64,000 nucleotides of DNA from Kosakonia radicincitans DSM 16656 (lineage in GTDB: Bacteria; Pseudomonadota; Gammaproteobacteria; Enterobacterales; Enterobacteriaceae), in assembly GCF_000280495.2 (NCBI RefSeq), contig NZ_CP018016.1, forward strand, positions 5,518,001 to 5,582,000, read 5' to 3'. The notes beneath the pieces are model-generated. The model did no database searches. It was not told where the DNA came from and worked only from the letters and a program-made list of their open reading frames with translations. Both the position numbers and the translations under genes were made by a program. Shown one piece after another: positions 17,029 to 29,572 of this stretch. Every line of letters begins with the position of its first letter. Within the stretch, counting starts at the first letter, position 1.

Positions 17029-18480
17029 TTATTCGCGCCAGAAGGTCGGGGTAAACAGTACCAGCAGCGTGAAGACCTCCAGACGACCAAACAGCATATT
17101 CGCGATGAGTACCCATTTGGCGACCGGATTCATGCTGGCAAAATTATCCGCTACCACGCCCAGCCCCGGCCCAAGGTTATTGAGCGTCGCAACCACAGAG
17201 GCAAATGCTGAAAAATCATCAACCCCCGTGGCGATGATCGCCAGCATGCTGACGATAAAGACCAGCGCATAAGCGGAGAAGAAGCCCCACACCGCTTCAA
17301 GAATACGTTCCGGCAATGCACGATTCCCCAACTTAATGCTGTACACCGCATTGGGATGCACCAGTCGTTTCAGTTCGCGGTTGCCCTGCTTAAACAGCAA
17401 CAGTATGCGGATCACCTTCAGACCACCGCCCGTCGAACCGGCGCAGCCGCCGATAAAAGCGGAACAGAGCAACAATACCGGCAAGAAAAGCGGCCAGCGG
17501 GAGATACTGTCGGTCGTAAATCCGGCCGTAGTCGCCATCGAGACCACCTGGAAGAAAGCCTGGTTAATCGTCGTCAATGCCGAGCTGTAGATATTGTGGA
17601 ACCACAACACCACGGTGCAGATGACCACCAGCGTCAGTTGTACGCCGATAAACATTCTGAATTCTGGATCGCGCCAGTAAACTTTCAGGCTACGCCCGCT
17701 CAGCAACGAGAAGTGCAAACCGTAGTTACACCCGGAAATCAGCAGGAAGATAGCAATGATGGTGTTGATAGTGGGGCTGTTGAAATAGCCAATGCTGGCA
17801 TCATGCGTAGAGAAACCGCCAATCGCGATGGTGGCAAAACTATGCCCAATGGCGTCAAAAGCTGGCATTCCGGCAAACCATAGCGCCAGCGCGCATGCGA
17901 CCGTAAGCAACACATAAATAAGCCATAGGGTTTTCGCCGTCTCTGCAATACGCGGGCGCATTTTGTTATCTTTCAGCGGCCCCGGCATCTCGGCGCGATA
18001 GAGCTGCATCCCACCCACGCCCAGAATTGGCAGGATGGCCACCGCCAGCACGATGATCCCCATCCCGCCGAACCATTGCAGCATCTGACGATAGAAAAGA
18101 ATCGCGTGCGGCAGTGAATCCAGCCCAACCAGCGTGGTTGCCCCGGTCGTTGTCAGGCCGGAGAAGGATTCAAAAAAAGCATCCGTTACCGTCAGATTCG
18201 GGCTTTCGGAAAAGACGAACGGCAATGCCCCCACGCTCCCCAGCACCGTCCAGAACAGCACGACGATCAAAAAACCTTCTCGGGATTTCAACTCCCCTTT
18301 CTCGCGGCGGTTCGGCCACCAAAGAATGGAACCAATCACCAGTGCGACGAAGAAGGTTTGCGTGAATGCACGGCCCGCGCCATCACGGTAAATAAGGGCT
18401 ACCAGTCCAGGTAAGATCATCGTTCCGGAAAAGAGGATGACCAGCAGTCCAACGATTCGGGTTATGGCGCGAAAATGCAT
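17029..18480 (-). CDS. trkH: Trk potassium uptake system membrane subunit
   Basis: 483-residue inner-membrane potassium channel/transporter subunit that works with the cytoplasmic gating protein TrkA. It carries the four pore-loop repeats of the superfamily, with selectivity segments around TTTGAT, AIGGFST, TTAGFTT and NNLGPG. Many transmembrane helices are evident. It lies between yigZ and hemG on the same strand, in the conserved pepQ-yigZ-trkH-hemG order. Confidence 0.97.
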   Translation of the reverse strand: MHFRAITRIVGLLVILFSGTMILPGLVALIYRDGAGRAFTQTFFVALVIGSILWWPNRREKGELKSREGFLIVVLFWTVLGSVGALPFVFSESPNLTVTDAFFESFSGLTTTGATTLVGLDSLPHAILFYRQMLQWFGGMGIIVLAVAILPILGVGGMQLYRAEMPGPLKDNKMRPRIAETAKTLWLIYVLLTVACALALWFAGMPAFDAIGHSFATIAIGGFSTHDASIGYFNSPTINTIIAIFLLISGCNYGLHFSLLSGRSLKVYWRDPEFRMFIGVQLTLVVICTVVLWFHNIYSSALTTINQAFFQVVSMATTAGFTTDSISRWPLFLPVLLLCSAFIGGCAGSTGGGLKVIRILLLFKQGNRELKRLVHPNAVYSIKLGNRALPERILEAVWGFFSAYALVFIVSMLAIIATGVDDFSAFASVVATLNNLGPGLGVVADNFASMNPVAKWVLIANMLFGRLEVFTLLVLFTPTFWRE

Positions 18481-18520
18481 CTCTGCCGCTTCCTTAGGTG
18501 TTCAGAAAATCAGGTGGGGA

Positions 18521-19135
18521 TTATTCTTCAGTTTTTAACAATTGCAATGTGCCACGACTAAAATCAGCGAGCCTTGCCGAAAATGCGTCCAGTCTGCTGT
18601 GAGGAAGCGCCACCCGCAGATACACGGAAGCCTGATACTCGCTCGCAACAATTTTCCCCTCAAATTGCTCAAGCAACGTTTCGACTCCGCTCAACTGTGC
18701 GTAATCACACCACAAAGTATATTCGGTTAACGGCATTTTGCGGGTTGTCGCGAGTTGATTAAGCGCCTGCTGGACACCGCCGCCGTAGGCTTTCACCAGC
18801 CCGCCGGTTCCCAATAAAATACCGCCGTAATAACGCACTACCACTGCCGTAATTTCGCCGACACCGCTGCCCATCAACTGAGCCAGCATCGGCTTCCCTG
18901 CAGTACCCGCCGGTTCGCCATCGTCAGAAAAGCCCAACTGCTGCGAATCATCCGGCGGCCCGGCAACCCACGCCACACAATGGTGGCGGGCGTCCGGGTG
19001 CTCTGCACGAACAGTGTCGACAAACGCCTTCGCCGCCTCCACGCCGTCGGTATGCGCCAACAGCGTGATAAAACGGCTCTTTTTGATCTCCTCGCTAAAG
19101 GTGACCGGCGCAGCCGGTATCAGCCAGCTCTCCAT
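18521..19135 (-). CDS. yigZ: IMPACT-family protein YigZ
   Basis: 204-residue member of the YigZ/IMPACT (UPF0029) family, with the conserved N-terminal segment around KKSRFITLLAH and the central SDDGEPAGTAGKPML motif. Eukaryotic IMPACT modulates the kinase GCN2, but the bacterial role is not established. The start shares a base with the pepQ stop (TAATG), indicating coupling. Confidence 0.93.
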   Translation of the reverse strand: MESWLIPAAPVTFSEEIKKSRFITLLAHTDGVEAAKAFVDTVRAEHPDARHHCVAWVAGPPDDSQQLGFSDDGEPAGTAGKPMLAQLMGSGVGEITAVVVRYYGGILLGTGGLVKAYGGGVQQALNQLATTRKMPLTEYTLWCDYAQLSGVETLLEQFEGKIVASEYQASVYLRVALPHSRLDAFSARLADFSRGTLQLLKTEE

Positions 19136-20466
19136 TACGCCAGCTTCTGATCCCGCGTCATATTTTCAATGCTGTTCTCATGGATAACCACGTTATCTTC
19201 GATGCGGATACCGCCAAACGGTTTTAGCGCGTCAATTTTATGCCAGTTGAAGTGTTTGCTGAGCGGCCCCTCGCGCCACGATGAGAGCAGCGATTCAATA
19301 AAGTAGATGCCCGGCTCAATGGTCAACACCATACGCGGCTCCATCACACGTGTGCAGCGCAGGTAGGGGTATTTTGACGGTGCCGCCAGATGCGTACCGC
19401 TATCGTCCTGCATAAAGCCCGCGACATCATGCACCTGCAGCCCCAACGGATGGCCGATACCGTGCGGCATAAACGGCCCGGTGATGTCCTGCTCAACCAT
19501 CGCTTCCTCACTGATATCGGTGATGATTTGATGGCGGCGCAGCAGCTTCGCGATACGCTGATGGAACTGAATATGGTATTCAACGTAGTTGACGCCCGCT
19601 TTCATGGTGGCGATCAGCGCCAGTTGTTCTTCATTGACGTCTTTCACCAACTGCGCATAATCGGTGTCGCTGTTCGCCGCCCAGGTACGCGTCAGGTCGG
19701 CGGCATAACCATTGTATTCCGCGCCAGCATCCAGCAAGAAGCTGCGCATCTCAGCCGGTGCGCGGTGATCAAGTTTGGTGTAATGCAGCACCGATGCATG
19801 CTCGTTCAGCGCCACAATATTGCTGTAAGGCACATCGGTATCACGATGGCCGGTCGCGGTCAGATAAGCCAGATTGATGTCGAACTCGCTCATTCCGGAC
19901 TGAAAGGCTTCATGCGCAGCACGATGGCCCATTACCGCCGTTTTCTGCGCTTCACGCATGCAGGCCAGTTCATAATCGGTTTTGTAGGCGCGGTAGTAAT
20001 GCAGGTAATCGATCACCCCTTTCGGGTTGATGTTGCTGGCGGCGATGTCGAGGCCCAAAGCACGTTCGGCAACCGGGCCAATATAGGCGATATTGCCGCG
20101 CGCCGCAGGCAACTGGCTGCCAATGCCGTCCGCTTTCGGCAGAGCAATCACCTCAACCTCTTCGGTCCAGAAGGAAGTCGGCAGCGGTTCAACGTTGTGC
20201 CAGTAATCCACCGGCAGGTAGAACCACAGCTTCGGTTTGTTCACGCCATCCACCAGCAGCCAGCAGTTCGGCACCTGCGTCACCGGCACCCAGGCTTTAA
20301 ACTGCGGGTTCACTTTAAACGGATAGGGATGGTCATCAAGAAAGACGTTAAATAGCTCGCCAGAGTGAATAAGTAACGCGTCGAGCTTAAAGCGCGCCAG
20401 CACATCACGGGTGCGTTCCTGTAACGTAACAATATGATTTTTATAAAGCGCTGCCAGTGAGTCCAT
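19135..20466 (-). CDS. pepQ: Xaa-Pro dipeptidase (prolidase)
   Basis: 443-residue dinuclear metallopeptidase that splits dipeptides with C-terminal proline; the family can also act on organophosphates. The pita-bread fold metal ligands Asp246 and Asp257 ([17 protein letters not shown]) are at the same numbers as in E. coli, and the HGIGHPLG and EPGIYF motifs supply the other ligands. It is divergent from fadB, with 189 bases between them. Confidence 0.97.
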   Translation of the reverse strand: MDSLAALYKNHIVTLQERTRDVLARFKLDALLIHSGELFNVFLDDHPYPFKVNPQFKAWVPVTQVPNCWLLVDGVNKPKLWFYLPVDYWHNVEPLPTSFWTEEVEVIALPKADGIGSQLPAARGNIAYIGPVAERALGLDIAASNINPKGVIDYLHYYRAYKTDYELACMREAQKTAVMGHRAAHEAFQSGMSEFDINLAYLTATGHRDTDVPYSNIVALNEHASVLHYTKLDHRAPAEMRSFLLDAGAEYNGYAADLTRTWAANSDTDYAQLVKDVNEEQLALIATMKAGVNYVEYHIQFHQRIAKLLRRHQIITDISEEAMVEQDITGPFMPHGIGHPLGLQVHDVAGFMQDDSGTHLAAPSKYPYLRCTRVMEPRMVLTIEPGIYFIESLLSSWREGPLSKHFNWHKIDALKPFGGIRIEDNVVIHENSIENMTRDQKLA

Positions 20467-20614
20467 CGTTTTTCCTTCTGTTTATTGCGACCTCAAGTCT
20501 CCGCATCTTAGCACACCTGTCTGCCACTGGGTGATTTCCACCGAGCGTGATCCGACTAGCAATTTTTTAATCATTTATTTGCAATTTATTAACATAAAAA
20601 CCACACTCCGCTTC

Positions 20615-20631
20615 ATCTGGTACGACCAGAT
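20615..20631 (+). promoter_or_regulatory. FadR operator upstream of fadB
   Basis: ATCTGGTACGACCAGAT, a 17-base palindrome fitting the FadR consensus (CTGGTCNGACCAG), 24 bases before the fadB start. FadR represses fadBA until long-chain acyl-CoA binds it. Confidence 0.88.
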
Positions 20632-20655
20632 CATCGCTGGATTCAGGAGACTGAC

Positions 20656-22845
20656 ATGCTCTACAAAGGCAATAACCTGTACCTAAACTGGCTGGAAGAT
20701 GGCATCGCGGAACTGGTATTCGATGCGCCCGGCTCAGTTAACAAGCTTGATACCGCCACCGTCGCCAGCCTTGGCGAAGCGCTGGCCGTACTGGAAAAGC
20801 AATCAGATTTAAAAGGGCTGCTGCTGCGTTCAGAGAAAGCGGCCTTTATTGTCGGGGCCGATATCACCGAATTCCTCTCCCTGTTCCTCGTGCCGGAAGA
20901 GCAGTTGAGCCAGTGGCTGCACTTTGCCAACAGCGTGTTTAACCGCCTGGAAGATTTGCCCGTCCCAACGATCTCCGCGGTGAATGGCTATGCGCTCGGT
21001 GGCGGCTGCGAATGCGTGCTGGCGACAGACTATCGCCTGGCGACGCCGGACCTGCGTATTGGCCTGCCGGAAACCAAACTTGGTATCATGCCAGGCTTTG
21101 GCGGTTCAGTACGCATGCCACGCCTGCTGGGTGCAGACAGCGCACTGGAAATCATCGCGGCCGGGAAAGATGTCGATGCCGAACAAGCGCTGAAAATCGG
21201 CCTGGTGGATGGCATTGTGAAGCCGGAAAAACTGCGTGAAGGTGCCATTGCCATTCTGCGACAGGCCATTAACGGCGATCTGGACTGGAAAGCAAAACGT
21301 CAGCCGAAGCTGGAGCCACTGAAGCTCAGCAAAATTGAAGCTGCCATGAGCTTTACTATTGCCAAAGGCATGGTGATGCAAACAGCCGGGAAGCACTATC
21401 CGGCACCGATCACGGCGGTCAAAACCATTGAAGCTGCGGCAAGATTTGGCCGCGACGAAGCGCTGAAGCTGGAAAACCAGAGCTTCGTTCCGCTCGCCCA
21501 TACCAACGAGGCCCGTGCGCTGGTCGGGATTTTCCTGAACGACCAATATGTAAAAGGTCAGGCGAAGAAACTGACCAAAAATGTCGAAACGCCCAAACAA
21601 GCTGCGGTACTTGGCGCAGGCATTATGGGCGGCGGCATTGCTTACCAGTCAGCCTGGAAAGGCGTACCGGTATTAATGAAGGATATCAACGAGAAATCCC
21701 TTGCACTCGGCATTAATGAAGCAGGCAAGCTGCTGAACAAACAGCTCGAGCGCGGCAAAATCGATGGTCTAAAACTGGCCAGCGTGATTGCGACCATTCA
21801 GCCAACACTGGAGTATGCCGGTTTTGAACGCGCCGACGTGGTGGTCGAAGCGGTCGTGGAAAACCCGAAAGTGAAAAAAGCGGTGCTGGCGGAAACAGAG
21901 GACAAAGTCCGTCCGGATACCGTACTGGCATCAAATACCTCCACCATTCCCATCAGTGAACTCGCCAGCGTGCTGAAACGCCCGGAAAATTTCTGCGGCA
22001 TGCACTTCTTCAACCCGGTACACCGTATGCCGCTGGTTGAAGTGATTCGCGGAGAGAAAACGTCCGATGAAACCATCGCCAAAGTAGTGGCCTGGGCGAG
22101 CAAAATGGGCAAAACGCCGATCGTGGTCAATGACTGCCCAGGTTTCTTCGTCAACCGCGTACTGTTCCCTTACTTTGCCGGGTTTAGCCAGTTGCTGCGC
22201 GACGGCGCGGATTTCCGCAAAGTCGACAAAGTGATGGAGAAGCAGTTCGGCTGGCCGATGGGCCCGGCGTATCTGCTGGATGTTGTGGGTATTGATACCG
22301 CACATCACGCCCAGGCGGTGATGGCGACCGGTTTCCCGCAGCGCATGCAGAAAGATTATCGCGATGCCATCGATGCGCTGTTTGACGCACACCGTTTCGG
22401 GCAGAAAAACGGGCTCGGTTTCTGGCGCTATAAAGAAGACAGCAAAGGCAAACCGAAGAAAGAAGAAGACAGCGCCGTTGACAGCATGCTGGCCGAAATC
22501 AGCAAAGGCAAACAGGATTTCAGCGATGAAGAGATTATCGCCCGCATGATGATCCCAATGGTCAATGAAGTGGTGCGTTGTCTGGAAGAAGGGATTATCG
22601 CCAGCCCTGCCGAAGCGGATATGGCGCTGGTATATGGTCTTGGCTTCCCGCCGTTCCACGGCGGCGCATTCCGCTGGCTGGATACGCTTGGCAGCGCAAA
22701 ATACCTCGATATGGCACAGCACTATCAGCATCTCGGGCCGCTGTATGAAGTACCGGCCGGGCTGCGCGAAAAAGCGCGCCGCAACGAGCCTTATTACCCT
22801 GCGGTAGAACCTGCGCGCCCAGTGGGCGAGTTAAAAACGGCTTAA
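20656..22845 (+). CDS. fadB: Fatty acid oxidation complex alpha subunit
   Basis: 729-residue multifunctional beta-oxidation protein. The N-terminal enoyl-CoA hydratase/isomerase domain has catalytic Glu119 (GGGCEC) and Glu139 (GLPET). The L-3-hydroxyacyl-CoA dehydrogenase domain has a [11 protein letters not shown]-binding loop after residue 310 and an [13 protein letters not shown] segment. Epimerase and delta-isomerase activities are also known for this protein. It assembles as alpha2beta2 with FadA, encoded 9 bases downstream. The Shine-Dalgarno AGGAG supports the start. Confidence 0.98.
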   Translation: MLYKGNNLYLNWLEDGIAELVFDAPGSVNKLDTATVASLGEALAVLEKQSDLKGLLLRSEKAAFIVGADITEFLSLFLVPEEQLSQWLHFANSVFNRLEDLPVPTISAVNGYALGGGCECVLATDYRLATPDLRIGLPETKLGIMPGFGGSVRMPRLLGADSALEIIAAGKDVDAEQALKIGLVDGIVKPEKLREGAIAILRQAINGDLDWKAKRQPKLEPLKLSKIEAAMSFTIAKGMVMQTAGKHYPAPITAVKTIEAAARFGRDEALKLENQSFVPLAHTNEARALVGIFLNDQYVKGQAKKLTKNVETPKQAAVLGAGIMGGGIAYQSAWKGVPVLMKDINEKSLALGINEAGKLLNKQLERGKIDGLKLASVIATIQPTLEYAGFERADVVVEAVVENPKVKKAVLAETEDKVRPDTVLASNTSTIPISELASVLKRPENFCGMHFFNPVHRMPLVEVIRGEKTSDETIAKVVAWASKMGKTPIVVNDCPGFFVNRVLFPYFAGFSQLLRDGADFRKVDKVMEKQFGWPMGPAYLLDVVGIDTAHHAQAVMATGFPQRMQKDYRDAIDALFDAHRFGQKNGLGFWRYKEDSKGKPKKEEDSAVDSMLAEISKGKQDFSDEEIIARMMIPMVNEVVRCLEEGIIASPAEADMALVYGLGFPPFHGGAFRWLDTLGSAKYLDMAQHYQHLGPLYEVPAGLREKARRNEPYYPAVEPARPVGELKTA

Positions 22846-24018
<1,173 letters not shown>

Positions 24019-24049
24019 CGCTTTAAACGAATCTGTCTCAAAACCAAGC

Positions 24050-24140
24050 GTTCCAGAGCAAAGCGGCAACTGAGTGATTCCCCGGAAGCATAGATACACT
24101 ATGTGACCGGGGTGAATAAAGGCAGCCAACGCAGCGACGG
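24050..24140. repeat. ERIC element (degenerate ends) between fadA and fre
   Basis: The core matches the enterobacterial repetitive intergenic consensus: GCGGCAAcTGAGTGAtTCCCCGG, an imperfect central hairpin (GAAGCATAGAT/ACACTATGTGACC), then GGGTGA and GGCAGCCAACGCA. Outer ends have diverged, so boundaries are approximate. It is transcribed as part of the fadBA 3' untranslated region. Confidence 0.85.
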
Positions 24141-24176
24141 GACGCATGGCGAAGAGAGAATGTAGTTGCCGTTTTT

Positions 24177-24201
24177 CCCGCCTGTCAGGGGCGGGTTTTT
24201 T
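24177..24201 (+). terminator. fadBA terminator
   Basis: CCCGCC / GGCGGG stem with a seven-base loop followed by TTTTTT, at the end of the fadA-fre gap. It directly precedes the fre stop codon on the other strand. Confidence 0.85.
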
Positions 24202-24203
24202 GA

Positions 24204-24905
24204 TCAAATGAAAGCAAACGCATCGCCAAACAGGCGATCTTCACGCGCGCCGCGCTCATTGCAGAACAGGTCACGGGCAATCTTCGCCATCTCGAAACGA
24301 CCTGCGATATAGATATCGTGTTCGGAGAGCGAACCAAAATCCTGCATCACCGCTGCCAGCACCGTGCCGGAGCGACCGCGCCAGCCCTCTTCCGGCTGCT
24401 CAACCACCGGTACCACACGCAGATTCGGGTGATCCACCGACAGGGCTTCCAGCTCGGCCAAATCGTACAGATGCTTCTCCTCACGCCCGCCCCAGTAAAT
24501 ACTCACTTCACGGTTCGGGTTTTGCGCGAGAGTGGTCAGCAGAATCGAGCGCGCATAAGAGAAGCCAGTACCGCCCGCGATCAGCACCATCGGGCGCTCC
24601 TCGTCATCACGCAGCCAGGCATCGCCATGCGGAATGTCGATAACAATTTCGCGGTCTTTCAGAATGCGGTCCATCACCGCCATGGCATAGAGATTCAGCT
24701 CTGACGCGCCAATATGCAGTTCAATATAATCATGCTGATCCGGCGTGGATGCCATTGAGAAAGGACGCTTGTCTCGCTCATCCATTACCACCATCAGATA
24801 CTGACCAGCGCGAAACGAAAAAGCCGCCTCCGGCACTAAACGGACACGATATACGGTATCAGTGATGGCATCTACCGAGGTCACTTTACAGCTTAAGGTT
24901 GTCAT
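24204..24905 (-). CDS. fre: NAD(P)H-flavin reductase
   Basis: 233-residue ferredoxin-reductase-family enzyme that reduces free flavins with NAD(P)H, supplying reduced flavin or electrons to iron release, cobalamin and ribonucleotide reductase activation. The flavin isoalloxazine motif RPFS is at residues 47-50 and the NAD(P) loop [10 protein letters not shown] at 111-120. The start overlaps the ubiD stop by four bases. The pairing with ubiD fits UbiX/UbiD chemistry, which needs reduced flavin. Confidence 0.97.
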   Translation of the reverse strand: MTTLSCKVTSVDAITDTVYRVRLVPEAAFSFRAGQYLMVVMDERDKRPFSMASTPDQHDYIELHIGASELNLYAMAVMDRILKDREIVIDIPHGDAWLRDDEERPMVLIAGGTGFSYARSILLTTLAQNPNREVSIYWGGREEKHLYDLAELEALSVDHPNLRVVPVVEQPEEGWRGRSGTVLAAVMQDFGSLSEHDIYIAGRFEMAKIARDLFCNERGAREDRLFGDAFAFI

Positions 24906-26401
24906 GCGCTCTCTCTGTCGGGTCTATTTTCGTCATTCAATATGGCCAGTTCGTCCCAGATGGCGTCAATTCTCGCCGTCACCTGAGGATCTTTTTTGAT
25001 TGGGCGTCCCCATTCACGCTGGGTTTCCCCCGGCCATTTATTGGTGGCATCCAGCCCCATTTTTGAGCCAAGACCGGAAACCGGCGAGGCAAAGTCCAGG
25101 TAATCAATCGGCGTGTTTTCCACCAGAACCGTATCCCGCGCGGGATCCATCCGGGTGGTGATCGCCCAAATCACATCATTCCAGTCGCGCGCGTTCACAT
25201 CGTCATCGCACACGATCACAAACTTGGTGTACATAAACTGGCGCAGGAAAGACCAGACGCCCATCATGACGCGTTTTGCATGGCCCGCGTACTGTTTCTT
25301 CATTGTCACGACGGCCAGGCGATAGGAGCAACCTTCCGGCGGCAGATAGAAATCGACAATTTCCGGAAACTGCTTTTGCAGGATCGGCACGAACACTTCG
25401 TTTAACGCCACCCCCAGCACCGCCGGCTCATCGGGCGGACGACCGGTATAGGTGGAGTGATAAATCGCGTCTTCACGCCGGGTAATGTGCGTTACCGTAA
25501 ACACCGGGAAGTTATCAACTTCATTATAGTAACCTGTATGGTCGCCATACGGCCCTTCAGGGGCCATTTCACCCGGCTCGATGTAGCCTTCCAGTACAAT
25601 TTCCGCGCTGGCAGGCACTTCAAGATCGTTGGAAACGCACTTCACCACTTCAGTTTTTGTACCGCGCAATAGCCCGGCAAAAGCGTATTCAGAGAGCGTG
25701 TCCGGCACCGGCGTTACCGCGCCAAGAATGGTCGCTGGATCGGCGCCCAGCGCAACCGCCACCGGGAAACGTTCGCCGGGATGCGCAGCCTGCCACTCCT
25801 GGAAGTCCAACGCACCGCCACGGTGGGAGAGCCAGCGCATGATCAGCTTATTTTTACCGATCCGCTGCTGACGATAGATCCCCAGGTTCTGCCGCTCTTT
25901 GTGCGGTCCACGAGTCACCGTCAGCCCCCAGGTAATCAGCGGCGCGGCATCGTCCGGCCAGCACTGCATGATGGGAATGGTGGTCAGATCAACTTCATCG
26001 CCCTGCAGCACTTTTTGCTGACAGGGCGCGCCACGCAGACGTTTCGTCGGCATATTCAGTACTTGCTTAAACTGCGGCAGCTTATCGAAGAGATCGCGGA
26101 AACCTTTTGGCGGCTCAGGCTCTTTCAGGAACGCCAGCAGTTTACCCACTTCACGCAGCGCGCTGACATCCTCCCGCCCCATACCTAACGCGACGCGACG
26201 CGGCGTACCGAACAGATTACACAGCACCGGCATCGTATAACCTTTCGGATTCTCAAACAGCAACGCCGGGCCACCGGCACGCAGAGTGCGATCGGCTATT
26301 TCGGTCATTTCCAGATAAGGGTCAACCGGCAGCGTGATGCGCTTCAGTTCCCCTTGCTGCTCAAGCAATGTCAAAAAGTCGCGTAGGTCGTTGTATTTCA
26401 T
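24902..26401 (-). CDS. ubiD: 4-hydroxy-3-polyprenylbenzoate decarboxylase
   Basis: 499-residue prenylated-FMN-dependent decarboxylase of ubiquinone synthesis that removes the carboxyl group of octaprenyl-hydroxybenzoate. Family segments seen include the N-terminal [29 protein letters not shown] and the C-terminal [15 protein letters not shown]. It is two residues longer than the E. coli protein. It requires UbiX (not in this window) for its cofactor. It is divergent from rfaH. Confidence 0.97.
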   Translation of the reverse strand: MKYNDLRDFLTLLEQQGELKRITLPVDPYLEMTEIADRTLRAGGPALLFENPKGYTMPVLCNLFGTPRRVALGMGREDVSALREVGKLLAFLKEPEPPKGFRDLFDKLPQFKQVLNMPTKRLRGAPCQQKVLQGDEVDLTTIPIMQCWPDDAAPLITWGLTVTRGPHKERQNLGIYRQQRIGKNKLIMRWLSHRGGALDFQEWQAAHPGERFPVAVALGADPATILGAVTPVPDTLSEYAFAGLLRGTKTEVVKCVSNDLEVPASAEIVLEGYIEPGEMAPEGPYGDHTGYYNEVDNFPVFTVTHITRREDAIYHSTYTGRPPDEPAVLGVALNEVFVPILQKQFPEIVDFYLPPEGCSYRLAVVTMKKQYAGHAKRVMMGVWSFLRQFMYTKFVIVCDDDVNARDWNDVIWAITTRMDPARDTVLVENTPIDYLDFASPVSGLGSKMGLDATNKWPGETQREWGRPIKKDPQVTARIDAIWDELAILNDENRPDRESA

Positions 26402-26579
26402 GCGGTGTATTATCGCCTCCAGATAAGCGCTTTATTATACGGTGTTCAATCTGAGGTTGCTGTATTTTTGTTAAATCGACGTGAAATTCAGCAGCGCCTG
26501 GCGTGAGCGTTATAATGAACTTAGCCATCGTGCTGCGGTTTTGATATTCTTTCGCCCGAACTTACGGAAAAGAGTCATT

Positions 26580-27068
26580 ATGCAATCCTGGTATCTACTT
26601 TACTGCAAACGAGGCCAGCTCCAGCGCGCCCAGGAACATCTCGAACGCCAGGCGGTCAGTTGCCTGACGCCAATGATCGCCCTGGAAAAAATCGTACGCG
26701 GCAAACGCACAATCGTGAATGAACCGCTTTTTCCCAACTATTTGTTTGTAGAGTTTGATCCCGAGGTGATTCACACCACCACCATTAACGCCACGCGCGG
26801 CGTCAGCCACTTCGTGCGTTTTGGTATGCACCCGGCTCGCGTTCCCCCCTCGGTTATCCATCAGCTTTCGATCTATCAGCCGGAAGGCGTGACCGATCCC
26901 GAAACGCCCTTTCCAGGCGATGATGTGGTAATTACCGAAGGCGCACTTGAAGGGTTGCAGGCCATCTTTAAGGAGCCTGACGGCGAAACACGCTCGATGT
27001 TGCTGCTGCATATGCTGAATAAGCAGGTACTGCAAAGCGTCAAAAATACCGATTTCCGTAAGGCCTGA
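26580..27068 (+). CDS. rfaH: Transcription antiterminator RfaH
   Basis: 162-residue NusG paralogue recruited at ops elements to long operons for LPS, capsule, haemolysin and conjugation functions. The NGN domain begins [12 protein letters not shown], and the C-terminal domain is the fold-switching alpha-hairpin/KOW type. The ATG at 26580 matches the E. coli N-terminus and length; the reading frame continues upstream without family similarity. It is convergent with tatD, with 7 bases between stops. Confidence 0.96.
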   Translation: MQSWYLLYCKRGQLQRAQEHLERQAVSCLTPMIALEKIVRGKRTIVNEPLFPNYLFVEFDPEVIHTTTINATRGVSHFVRFGMHPARVPPSVIHQLSIYQPEGVTDPETPFPGDDVVITEGALEGLQAIFKEPDGETRSMLLLHMLNKQVLQSVKNTDFRKA

Positions 27069-27075
27069 AGCGGCG

Positions 27076-27858
27076 TTAAAACGCGATGCCAAACAGACGC
27101 TGCACGTTTTTATCCGTCACCGTATCCAGCCACTGAACCTCTTCGCCACGCAGCGAGGCGACCGTGGCAAGAATATGTCCCAATAACGCCGGTTCATTAC
27201 GCCGCGATGCGGGCTTCGGCACCAGATCGCGCGGCAGCAGGTAAGGCGCATCCGTTTCGATAAGCAGCCGCTCGGCTGGAATCAGTGGCACCACTTCGCG
27301 TAATTCCTGCCCACGACGTTCATCACACACCCAACCGGTAATCCCAAGATACATACCGCGATCGAGGCAATCTCTGGCCTCCTGCGCTGAGCCGGTAAAG
27401 CAATGCAACACGGCGCCTGGCAGCTTATTCAGCCACGGATCTAACAAAGCCAGAAAGCGCTCATGCGCATCGCGACAGTGCAGAAAAACAGGCATATTCA
27501 GTTCAGCGGCCAGCGCCAACTGGGCGCTAAAGGCGTATTCCTGTTCACGCGGCGTGGAGAAATTGCGATTGAAATCCAGCCCGCACTCTCCCACTGCCAC
27601 CACTTCCGGCAATGATGCCAGAGCACGGATTGCCTGTGCGGTTTCCGCCGTCCAGCCGCTGCTGTCGTGAGGATGCACGCCCGCTGTTGACCAGCAGTGA
27701 TGGTAGCGCTGTGCCTGTTGTTGTGCCTGCTGACTCTCATGCAGATTGGTACCGGTTATCAACATACCCTTGACGCCCGCCGCTTGCGCACGCGCGACCA
27801 CCTCGCGCTGATCTCTGGAAAACTGCGAACTGGTCAGATTGACGCCGATATCAAACAT
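27076..27858 (-). CDS. tatD: 3'-5' DNase/RNase TatD
   Basis: 260-residue TatD-family metal-dependent nuclease (TIM barrel) acting in DNA repair and RNA quality control. Despite its name it is not part of the export channel. Metal-binding motifs [31 protein letters not shown] and ETDAPYL are all seen. ATG at 27858 ([13 protein letters not shown]) was preferred to an ATG four codons upstream because GGGGAAG sits just before it. It is separated from tatC by a terminator-like hairpin, so it may be expressed partly on its own. Confidence 0.96.
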   Translation of the reverse strand: MFDIGVNLTSSQFSRDQREVVARAQAAGVKGMLITGTNLHESQQAQQQAQRYHHCWSTAGVHPHDSSGWTAETAQAIRALASLPEVVAVGECGLDFNRNFSTPREQEYAFSAQLALAAELNMPVFLHCRDAHERFLALLDPWLNKLPGAVLHCFTGSAQEARDCLDRGMYLGITGWVCDERRGQELREVVPLIPAERLLIETDAPYLLPRDLVPKPASRRNEPALLGHILATVASLRGEEVQWLDTVTDKNVQRLFGIAF

Positions 27859-27871
27859 GTTCTTCCCCATA

Positions 27872-27894
27872 CAAAAACCGCCCTGACGGGCGGT
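27872..27894 (-). terminator. tatC-tatD intergenic hairpin
   Basis: ACCGCCC / GGGCGGT (27877-27883, 27888-27894) with a TGAC/GTCA loop, followed on the minus strand by TTTTGT. It lies directly after the tatC stop and just before the tatD ribosome binding site, so it may attenuate tatD. Confidence 0.75.
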
Positions 27895-27897
27895 TAG

Positions 27898-28662
27898 TTA
27901 CTCTTCACTGGTTTCTGTGTCGTTCTCATCATCGCTAATACGGCGCTTGCCGACATAGAAGCGGGCGAAGAAGACGCCAATTTCAAACAGGCAGTACATC
28001 GGTATCGCCAGCAGCGTTTGCGAGAAGACATCCGGCGGCGTCAGAAGCATGCCAACGACAAATGCACCTACCAGCACATAAGGACGCTTTTGTCGCAGAT
28101 CGGCAGGCGTGGTTACCCCCATCCAGCACAGCAGCACAATGGCTACCGGCACTTCAAACGAGACGCCAAAAGCCATAAACAGCGCCATGACGAAGCTGAG
28201 ATAGCTGGCGATATCAGTAGAAACCTGCACCCCTTCCGGCGCGGTATGCGTCAGGAAGCCAAACGCCAGCGGAAACACCACAAAGTAGGCGAATGCCATG
28301 CCGATATAGAACAACAACGAGCTGGAGATCAGCAACGGCACGACCAGGCGGCGCTCATGCTTATACAACGCCGGAGCAACAAATGCCCATACCTGATACA
28401 GAACGACCGGCGCCGAGAGGATCAGCGACACCATAAAGGTCAGCTTGATCGGAGTAAAAAACGGTGAGGCAACATCCGTGGCGATCATTGTCGCCCCGAC
28501 CGGCATCTGTTTGATGAGCGGCGCGGAAACGAGCTGATAAATATCATTCGCGAAGTAAACCAGCGCGAGGAAAATCACCATTACGGCGATAATGCAGTTC
28601 AGCAGACGCTTACGCAGCTCAATAAGATGTGCAATAAGCGGTTGGGTATCGTCTACAGCCAT
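27898..28662 (-). CDS. tatC: Twin-arginine translocase subunit TatC
   Basis: 254-residue inner-membrane protein with six predicted helices that recognises twin-arginine signal peptides and nucleates the TatA channel. Conserved N-terminal [13 protein letters not shown] and the [13 protein letters not shown] segment are present. The tail is charged ([11 protein letters not shown]). It lies 2 bases after tatB. Confidence 0.97.
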   Translation of the reverse strand: MAVDDTQPLIAHLIELRKRLLNCIIAVMVIFLALVYFANDIYQLVSAPLIKQMPVGATMIATDVASPFFTPIKLTFMVSLILSAPVVLYQVWAFVAPALYKHERRLVVPLLISSSLLFYIGMAFAYFVVFPLAFGFLTHTAPEGVQVSTDIASYLSFVMALFMAFGVSFEVPVAIVLLCWMGVTTPADLRQKRPYVLVGAFVVGMLLTPPDVFSQTLLAIPMYCLFEIGVFFARFYVGKRRISDDENDTETSEE

Positions 28663-28664
28663 GT

Positions 28665-29189
28665 TCAGGATTTTTCACTTGAAGAAGGTGAGGAGTCGGA
28701 AACCGGAGCCGTGTCTTTTACCGCGGGGTTTACCGTCGGCGATTTTTTCTCTTCATCGGCTTCGGGAGCTTGCTGCGGCGCGCTGGCCTGATGCTCAGCG
28801 GTAGACGGCGTAACGCCTTCGCGCTGCGCTTCGCTCTCTTTCACCACCGGGTTATGGATGGTATTTGCTTCATCGCTCGCTTTTTCCGCATCGTGAACGC
28901 TGTATGAGCGCTTCATCGATTCCGCCGCCTGGCGCAGTTCGTCCATTGACTCTTTTAATTCCGGCGTCAGGTTTTCCAGACTCGCTTTCTCAACCTTTTT
29001 CAGGCTTTCCTGGAACTCCTGAAGCTTCAGCTCCTGCGTCAATTCATTCTGCACCGTTGTCGCCAGCGAGCGTAATGCGCGGACCCAGCCCACAATAGTA
29101 CGCACTGCCACAGGCAGACGCTGCGGCCCCAGCACAACGAGGCCGATGATAAAAACGAGTAACAGTTCGCCAAAACCTATATCGAACAC
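28665..29189 (-). CDS. tatB: Twin-arginine translocase subunit TatB
   Basis: 174-residue protein with one N-terminal membrane helix (about residues 4-21, [17 protein letters not shown]), an amphipathic helix, and a long, variable, charged tail. It forms the substrate receptor with TatC. Glu8 of the helix is conserved. It starts 3 bases after tatA. Confidence 0.97.
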   Translation of the reverse strand: MFDIGFGELLLVFIIGLVVLGPQRLPVAVRTIVGWVRALRSLATTVQNELTQELKLQEFQESLKKVEKASLENLTPELKESMDELRQAAESMKRSYSVHDAEKASDEANTIHNPVVKESEAQREGVTPSTAEHQASAPQQAPEADEEKKSPTVNPAVKDTAPVSDSSPSSSEKS

Positions 29190-29192
29190 GAA

Positions 29193-29456
29193 TTACACCT
29201 GCTCTTTGTCGTGACGTTTTTCGTCTTTTTTAGCGTCGTTGGATTTTGCATCGTCAGAGAGGGATTTCGCGGTGAAATCTGCATCTTGTGCCGATTTATC
29301 CTGCTTTTCCTCTTTATCATCATCGCTGATGGCTTTTTTAAAGCCTTTGATGGAAGCCCCAAGATCGGAACCAATCGAACCGAGTTTTTTCGTTCCGAAC
29401 AGCAGCACGACGATAACGACAATAATCAACAACTGCCAAATGCTGATACCACCCAT
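29193..29456 (-). CDS. tatA: Twin-arginine translocase subunit TatA
   Basis: 87-residue pore-forming subunit, with a membrane helix at about residues 4-20 ([18 protein letters not shown]), the FGTKKL hinge, an amphipathic helix and a polar, lysine/aspartate-rich tail. The start at 29456 (MGGISIWQ) was chosen over the longer frame because it matches the family. A TATACT -10-like hexamer at 29497-29502 could belong to the tat promoter. Confidence 0.96.
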   Translation of the reverse strand: MGGISIWQLLIIVVIVVLLFGTKKLGSIGSDLGASIKGFKKAISDDDKEEKQDKSAQDADFTAKSLSDDAKSNDAKKDEKRHDKEQV

Positions 29457-29572
29457 ACATAATCCTCTGTAACAGATGATGTTAAAAACAGGCCTCAGTA
29501 TACACATTATCCATTACGCTGCCTCTTTGTTGGCAGCTTCTGTGCTTCAGGCCCCCGATATGCACCAATGGC

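Noticed and set aside
27858..27870. Longer TatD with four extra N-terminal residues
   Set aside because: The upstream ATG has no ribosome binding site and lies beside the terminator hairpin; the inner ATG has GGGGAAG.
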